64,000 bases of DNA from Liolophura sinensis (taxonomy: Eukaryota; Mollusca; Polyplacophora; Chitonida; Chitonidae): assembly GCF_032854445.1 (NCBI RefSeq), contig NC_088302.1, positions 48,640,046-48,704,045 on the forward strand. Direction: 5' to 3'. Position 1 is the first letter of the stretch; every line of letters starts with the position of its first letter. The notes under the pieces are model-generated. The model searched no databases. It was given only the letters and a program-made list of their open reading frames with translations, and had not been told where the DNA came from. A program made the position numbers and the translations under genes. This document shows positions 58,216 through 64,000 of this stretch, one piece after another.

Positions 58216-61200
58216 AATTCTTCGGTATTTTCCGGAAATCACTATCTTCTGATGTATATTTTATTATGGAGATTAGTGTAGGCTCTAGATGATATAATCG
58301 TAAATTGGTTTCGCGAATATGGGCTTGGAACATTGCCTTGGAGGATATAATAAATGATCTGTTTTTAGAAGCTCTATTTCTGTGATATCGAATTGTTTGA
58401 GACTGATCCCAACAAACATCGCCGGCACATCATTATGTTCTAGTGCAGATTAAAACTGGTGATTATGGCTCTGTGCCATGTCAACAATATCATGCAGCCA
58501 TATCGTGGCAACCAGTACTGCTGAAAACATAACAATTATAGCATTAAGTTAACCATATCTGATAGTATTATATCGGGAACAATACACGTAATGGTATGTT
58601 CTTATGTTCGACCGCTGACGTATATATTGGTGCACGGAAAGTTGTTAATTTGTTTTACTGAGTATTCACGCTGGATTTAATATGTTTGGTTATTCGGCGA
58701 TAAAAACCATACTTTGTTCCAGAAAAAAGTCATATCTTTTTTTCTGGAGGAGCTAAATTTTTTTTGAATTATTGAAATGTTTCAAATAACGCCTTAACGA
58801 ATGCTAAAAAAATAAACATAAAAACATCTGTTTAGAGCTCCAAGAGGTAGAAATAACGCGAAAAGTAATGTGACAACTGAAGCGAATAGAAATTAAGTTT
58901 GACACACAGAGCGAAGAAAGACATGAATGTGATGTAATAACAATAGGATCAACTATCCAATTTCTTCTCAAGCTCAACTTCTACGCGCTAAAGGAGGAGA
59001 AAACAAAAATTAAACAAATCAAAATGGAAACAAGAAAGCAAGAGAGCACCAATCAGAATACAACTAAAACATACATGTAAAAGTGTGTGTTCATTTGTTT
59101 GAACTTTTCATCACCTAACCACAAGATTCTAAATGTGTCCACTTCTTCCATAAGTAACAGTGTTATCTGACCGTTATCTGTGAGACTGAAATGAACGACA
59201 CATTATAACGTTAACCTTATTCTTATCACAAGTGGCAGAACGTCCTGAAATGCTAGCTATTCCAAGTGTTGCAAATCAAGCGTTGTCCGAAATTCATTCA
59301 CTCTGCTCTATTCTCGCGAATAATGGAACGGGTAGCTTAAAATTAGACTGTCACTTATAGGCTGTACCATGTAACAGAGTGCACAGACCACTGCCTTATG
59401 ACATGGTTGTTGATTGTATCTATGTTATAGGCGATAAATCATGTCTGGAGCAAATTACTGACTTGTCCAATTCAAAATAAAGAGAGAATTACTATTCACC
59501 GTGATATAAAGGCTGTCCTTGGGTGTCAATAGATAGAAAGAAACATTCATTTCCGGTATTGTCGTTCAGAACATTAGTTTAATAGTAAAATGTGAAGACA
59601 GCACGAAACGATCATATACAAAATGCAATATATTTTGTATTTCGTTCGAGCCCCTGAGACAACAAAACATGACGTGGTGTCAACCAAAAGGTATTTCGGG
59701 AATTTTGTGTTACTGATTTCCTGAATGTTGACCTACGCGCTGATAAGATTCCTGCAATCCATATTTTTTTAAAATGTCGGACTCCCCCTCAGCCAACCCT
59801 CCAGCCAATAGAACAAAACTCAAATAACTTGCATATGGGATCTTTTTTAGTACCCCTTATGAGGCGACTTTGCTCTGTCTGGAAGTTGAGGAATGTACAA
59901 ATACGATTTAGTAGTGTACAGGGGTTTTATCAGGTGATACAATGAAGTTATAAGAGATCGGAGATTATAAGAGAGTACTAGTCATGTGGTACTGATCAGA
60001 GAAATATTTCATATTTGCTTCAGGGAACCTTATCGTTATCGCATTCACCTATCATGCCGGATATTTACACTCTGATCTGAAAATCGAATCAAAATGACAC
60101 AAGCCTTGTTTATTTGTGCGTTGAATAGAGAGGCACGGCTACTCAAGACGTTCTTAATATTTGAGAGCGGTCTGCTTGTGGGGGTAGGAATCCGGATTTG
60201 CCATCACCAACTTACAAGTACTTGACAAACTTATCTACTTGCTCCCTGCGCAACGATTTCAAAGTATATTCCGTTCACTCAAGTGATCTCAAACAAATTT
60301 CAACTAAGGCTACCTAAACAACATTGCGAGAGCTGCGAACCAATCATCGCCATCAGAACCTCCACTAGGAGAACAGTGAAAGCGATTAAAATTCAAGCAT
60401 TTTCTGCAATACCCATTGAAAACATGCATCTTTAGTTCCCAGGCACGAGCTACGAGGCTGCGTGCTTTTTTCAATTTAGGTCAATATGATCAACACATTT
60501 ATTAACTGAAACAGTTCAAACCCATTCCATGGATTGAAAAACGATTTACGCAAGCTTATTCGCGTGAGAACAGGCAATCACGTCATATAGGGATTCATTT
60601 CACCCTTTATCAGGATCTCAATCCGCAATGCTCTACTGATACACAACTTTAAACTGAAGAACAATAAGATATTAGTCCTGAATTTGCCTAAACTCTGTCT
60701 ATGTACAACTCTGTCAATCGAGATAGCGAATCAGCAATTTTCACAAACTGTGAAGAAATAATTAGTTTGATATTGGATATCACTGATACATGTTACGTTT
60801 AGTCGTTCAAGCATGTAATGACGAACTGTGAGCAACGAACCAGATAATCAATACTTGGTCGAGAGATAGCCGATCAGCTCCCCGAGGAAACGCTTGTCGA
60901 GACCCGCTCTTTTCAAACCCCACTTGACCTCACGGTCGCAAACCAAACAATGGTCTTGATTAAACTTCATCACGCCTCCTGAAGAGGTCAACACAAGGGA
61001 AGCACAGATGACCAGCGAAAGCAGGAATCATCTACTCCCGTTGGTAAACAAGAAGAAACCTAGTTTCGCAAGCACATACTGATGCTCTACTTCCTTGATT
61101 TAGTCTTCAGACATGTTTTTCTTTGGCATGTCAAAAAGAAGACTCGAAATTTAATTAAACGTGGGCTATAAATAGCTTTCTCTCGGTGTTCAATATACTA

Positions 61201-61530
61201 AAAGTATACATTTGTGTTTGCCTTTGCCATGAATCTCTGTAATGTCTAAAATACCTTAAATACGTCCTTGTGTACATGGATCGAAAGGTTGTGCAGTCAT
61301 GAAGGTTTTTTATATCGGGATTGTCACAAATAGTTGACTATGCAAGGTGTCATAAAACTTATCAATGTCTTTCTTTGTTGTTAAACTAGAACTGAGCTTG
61401 ACGTGCACCTTTACATCTGTGCATTATTGGTCAGGGTGAAGACATCTTTTGCGTAAGAAACAAGTTTTTATACGTTTCAGTAAAACCCGAATTTTTTAAA
61501 CGGCAAAATTCTTTTTTTTAAAATCAATTT
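58216..61530. other. Long stretch with no open frame or recognised repeat
   Basis: More than 3 kb without a frame of 60 codons, without SINE or paralog in the window. It could be intron or intergenic DNA. I see no promoter, splice pattern or RNA gene. Confidence 0.5.
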
Positions 61531-61558
61531 TTTTCTTGTCAGATCTCATAAAAGCGTC

Positions 61559-61920
61559 GATGTTTCAACAGCTTATATGTTTCACAGAACAAGGGTGTCC
61601 CATCAATGTTTACTACAGGTTGTACATGTTTCACAAGACAAGGGTGTCTTATCAATGTTCATCGCAGGTTGTGCATGTTTCAGAGGACAAAGGTGCCCTA
61701 TTAATGTTTACTACAGGTTGTACATGTTTCACAAGACAATGGTGTCCTGTTAGTGTTCACTGCAGGTTGTTCATGTTTAGCAGGACAAGTGTGCCCTATC
61801 AATGTTCACTGCGGGTTGTGCATGTTTCACAAAACAAGGGTGTCCTGTTAATGTCCACCGCCGGTTGTACATTTTAAACAGGACAATGGTGTCTTGACTG
61901 CAGGTCCTGTTAATATACAC
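61559..61920 (+). repeat. 49-bp minisatellite, about 7 copies
   Basis: Units begin GTTTCACAAGACAAGGGTGT-like at 61579, 61628, 61677, 61726, 61775 and 61824, with partial units at each end. As 49 is not divisible by three, a reading frame passes through all three phases of the unit. A 113-codon frame (61536-61877) nevertheless stays open, because all three phases of the unit lack stops. Confidence 0.93.
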
Positions 61921-62098
61921 TGCATGCTGTACGGGTTTTACAATGGTTTAATAGAAGCTTGTCTCACCGAGCCGTAGTAGAACTAGTCCCAAAGGCCTCA
62001 CTTGTCATTAGTGCCATCTATCTGAACATATCGATTTCCGCTTTGTCTTTTGCCCTGTCCTTTATCTGGTCATGATATCTTGGCAAACACAGTGAACT

Positions 62099-62227
62099 AT
62101 GGCGGAAACCGAAGACAGCGAAACCAAACACGTGTTTGGGGACATTTCGATTAGCGCGCCATTTTGTGTACATCATGTGTCTTACAAACGGCTGTATGTG
62201 AACGCAAAGGAATCATTTTCTCATTAG
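62099..62227 (+). other. Short ATG frame in CpG-richer DNA, possible first exon
   Basis: A 42-codon frame starts ATGGCGGAAACC, reading MAETEDSETKHVFGDISI and onward, and ends at TAG. GTATGT inside it (62191) and CCCCAG/GTAAGC downstream (62270-62280) are possible splice donors. The surrounding CpGs, 'gcgcgccattttg' (E2F/YY1-like) and 'ggcggaaa' give a promoter-like look. No family is recognised and no second exon was found. Confidence 0.25.
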
Positions 62228-62257
62228 ATTCCATAAGCAGCGGGGAAATTTATCTTT

Positions 62258-62467
62258 TCAAATGACCAAATTCCCCAGGTAAGCCTGTATGTCTTTTGTG
62301 AAAGATATGTCTTTGATCATAATTAGCTTTCCATCGAGCTTAACAAAAGGAGCAGCCATACTATTTGATTTCCTCGGTGCAGATGTGCCGCTTCCGTAGT
62401 GCGCCCAACGTGTTTCCTTATTTCTATATCTCATTGCAATTTGTAAACATCGAGAGTGATGTTCCAT
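62258..62467 (-). other. Unrecognised open frame, convergent with 62099
   Basis: An ATG frame of 69 codons on the minus strand, just after an acceptor-like 'gttgttaatcag'. Composition looks protein-like (RYRNKETRWAHYGSGTSAP, then APFVKLDGKLIMIKDISF), without runs or repeats. It ends 31 bases from the plus-strand frame. I cannot assign a family; it could be an exon of a host gene or part of a mobile element. Confidence 0.25.
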
Positions 62468-62577
62468 CTGATTAACAACAATTTGTATTTGGTATTGGTT
62501 TACAATTATGTTTGCACATTTCTGTGTTCATTTTGCTAAACGTTGCTGAAGGCCCAGCCTAAGTTGTTGTATGTAGT

Positions 62578-62690
62578 TCGGTCTGTTTTACATGTTTATG
62601 TGTACCTGTACTAGATCGTGCTTTAGATGTAGTCGGGTCAGGTTTACATGCATATGTGTACCTGTACTAGATAGTGCTTTAGTGATAATG
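62578..62690 (+). repeat. 56-bp tandem duplication
   Basis: 'gtgtacctgtactagatcgt' and 'gtgtacctgtactagatagt' recur 56 bases apart with matching flanks ('tttacatg-'). Two copies, moderately diverged. Confidence 0.85.
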
Positions 62691-62737
62691 TAAAACTGAC
62701 TTATTCGGCATATAAAAAATTTTAAAAAACAAATTGG

Positions 62738-63003
62738 GAGCCTCCGTGGCTCAGTTGGTTAGCGTGCTAGCGCAGCGCGATGACCCAGAGTCTCTCACCA
62801 ATGCGGTCGCTGTGAGTTCAAGTCCAGCTCATGCTGGTTCCTCTCCGGCCGTACGTGGGAAGGTCCTGCACCAATCTGCGGATGGTAGTGGGTTTTCCCC
62901 GGGCTCTGCCCGGTTTCCCCCCACCATAATGCTGACCGCCGTCGTATAAGTGAAATATTATTGAGTACGGCGTAAAACACCAATCAAATAAATAAATAAA
63001 TAA
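62738..63003 (+). mobile_element. Family-A SINE, full length, best-preserved sequence
   Basis: A-box at 62747 (TGGCTCAGTTGG), B-box-like GAGTTCAAGTCC at 62814-62825, complete body, tail and (AAAT)n. The spacing between the boxes is wider than in a tRNA because of inserted bases. No target duplication is evident. It is a good reference copy for the family. Confidence 0.96.
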
Positions 63004-64000
63004 AACTGCCCCCTTGAAAATGTTGAAATGGTTTTCGTACAGGGACTGCGTATGTTTTTTGTTCTCCGGTGCATCATATGCCTATTTTTCTGACTCTCAT
63101 TTCTTGAAAAGCTTAAGTCTTTTATGAATTTGCTGACCTAATGTACTTGTTTGTTTCATTCAACCCATGCATTTTACTAAAACGTACATGTGTAATGTCA
63201 GACACTATCTCGCCAGACGAAGAAAGGGAGTGCCTGTTCCATGATTATCAGTCAAGGTCATAACAAAGGTATATTCATATCGAAAGTACTTTTTAGGATG
63301 TGTACACACACAAACAATTGTTTTATTAACAGGACTGTAGTGCTTTCGTTATGAAATTTCATCTCCTCATTTCATCTCCAACAAGAGGTGTTTATGTATG
63401 AAGTATGAGATCTCTACATTTATTGATCAAGGTGATAACTCCCTAAGAGATAAATTAATAGTTGTGTAAGCAATTCAACGTGATGTCACCTTACGGCATA
63501 CTGGTAAAGGCGTTGGCACCATTTAAAGCTCAGTAAATGGTTGGGTTAAAACCTCAATTTACCATCATCTAACGTCGTGGCAAAGTAGTGATTTGTCCCT
63601 TTTGAACTGGTTGAGAATCTGAATCCTGTGGACAATTTTATCAACAACTTAAATTCGATTAACAGTTTAGTGTGATTTTTAATGGCATCGGACGTTTAAT
63701 CGTTGGACACTGTTTTGTAGAGCTGGAAAAGAGGTGTTTATGCGACACGGAGATTTCTACGTTTATTGGTCTAGGTGATAACACCAGTTAATTTTTTATT
63801 TATTTTTTTTGTAGGAAATAAATGAGTTGTAGGCCTTGTTGTTAGTGTATGTGATGTTAGTGTATGAAGTCTGAGATCCGTATGTATATTGCTTAAAGCG
63901 TTAATGCCGTTTTGCAGACCATTTAACAGGGTTAACTACTTATTTTGACGCGGGCTTTTGACGCCACCTGGTGTCGGATGTCAAATTTCTTGGCGCCACT
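63004..64000. repeat. Unrecognised DNA with a diverged ~350-bp duplication
   Basis: 'aagaggtgtttatg' followed by 'gagat-tctac-tttattg', then 'taggtgataac' occurs at 63383-63440 and again at 63731-63785. A third partial echo ('gtgtatgaagtctgagatc') lies near 63855. No frame of note. Confidence 0.5.

Noticed and set aside
62740-62830. A functional tRNA gene at the SINE heads (also 4420-4500, 9000-9080, 49901-49985)
   Set aside because: The cloverleaf is interrupted by inserted bases between the A and B boxes, and each copy continues into the SINE body and tail.
1-64000. LINE reverse transcriptase, integrated virus, rRNA or bacterial contamination
   Set aside because: No reverse-transcriptase motifs (such as F/Y-A-D-D), capsid-like or integrase frames, rRNA-like sequence or operon-like gene spacing were found in any frame.

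Overview
The window reads as nuclear DNA of a lophotrochozoan invertebrate, most likely a mollusc (a brachiopod is possible). It is AT-rich and gene-poor. It carries tRNA-derived SINEs whose 3' tail ends in (AAAT)n, a design I associate with molluscan genomes; the species is inference. I found no bacterial operons, rRNA, true tRNA genes, CRISPR or reverse transcriptase. No complete host gene can be called with confidence. The only recognisable protein is a Tc1-family transposase carrying one premature stop.

Layout: (1) About 1-35,130 is an old head-to-tail array of diverged duplicates. A partial unit 0 (1-2,734) is followed by unit 1 (2,735-14,692), unit 2 (14,693-21,389), unit 3 (21,390-28,700), unit 4 (28,701-31,440) and unit 5 (31,441-35,130). 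The same marker segments recur in the same order, with large deletions and with insertions private to single units (SINEs, minisatellites). (2) A 1,652-bp Tc1 element with perfect 27-bp terminal inverted repeats and a TA duplication sits just past the array (35,299-36,950). (3) About 38,500-52,700 holds a second array of four ~4-kb units (U1-U4), interleaved with a dispersed repeat (R3) found in both orientations and also present in the first array. (4) About 52,700-64,000 is mostly single-copy, but carries a large 30-bp minisatellite (core 56,430-57,780), a 49-bp minisatellite (61,560-61,920), one well-preserved full-length SINE (62,738) and a CpG-richer stretch near 62,100 with two short convergent open frames.

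How it fits together: this is a duplication-prone locus kept in flux by SINE insertion, one DNA transposon and at least seven minisatellites. SINE presence or absence between units gives a relative order of events. One SINE is shared by units 3, 4 and 5 and so predates their duplication. A second-family SINE in unit 3 has an empty paralogous site in unit 4 and so postdates it. Several short frames (a leader-like peptide with a splice donor at 18,234; a frame kept between units 3 and 5) hint that the duplicated DNA may once have carried exons, but none is strong enough to call a gene.
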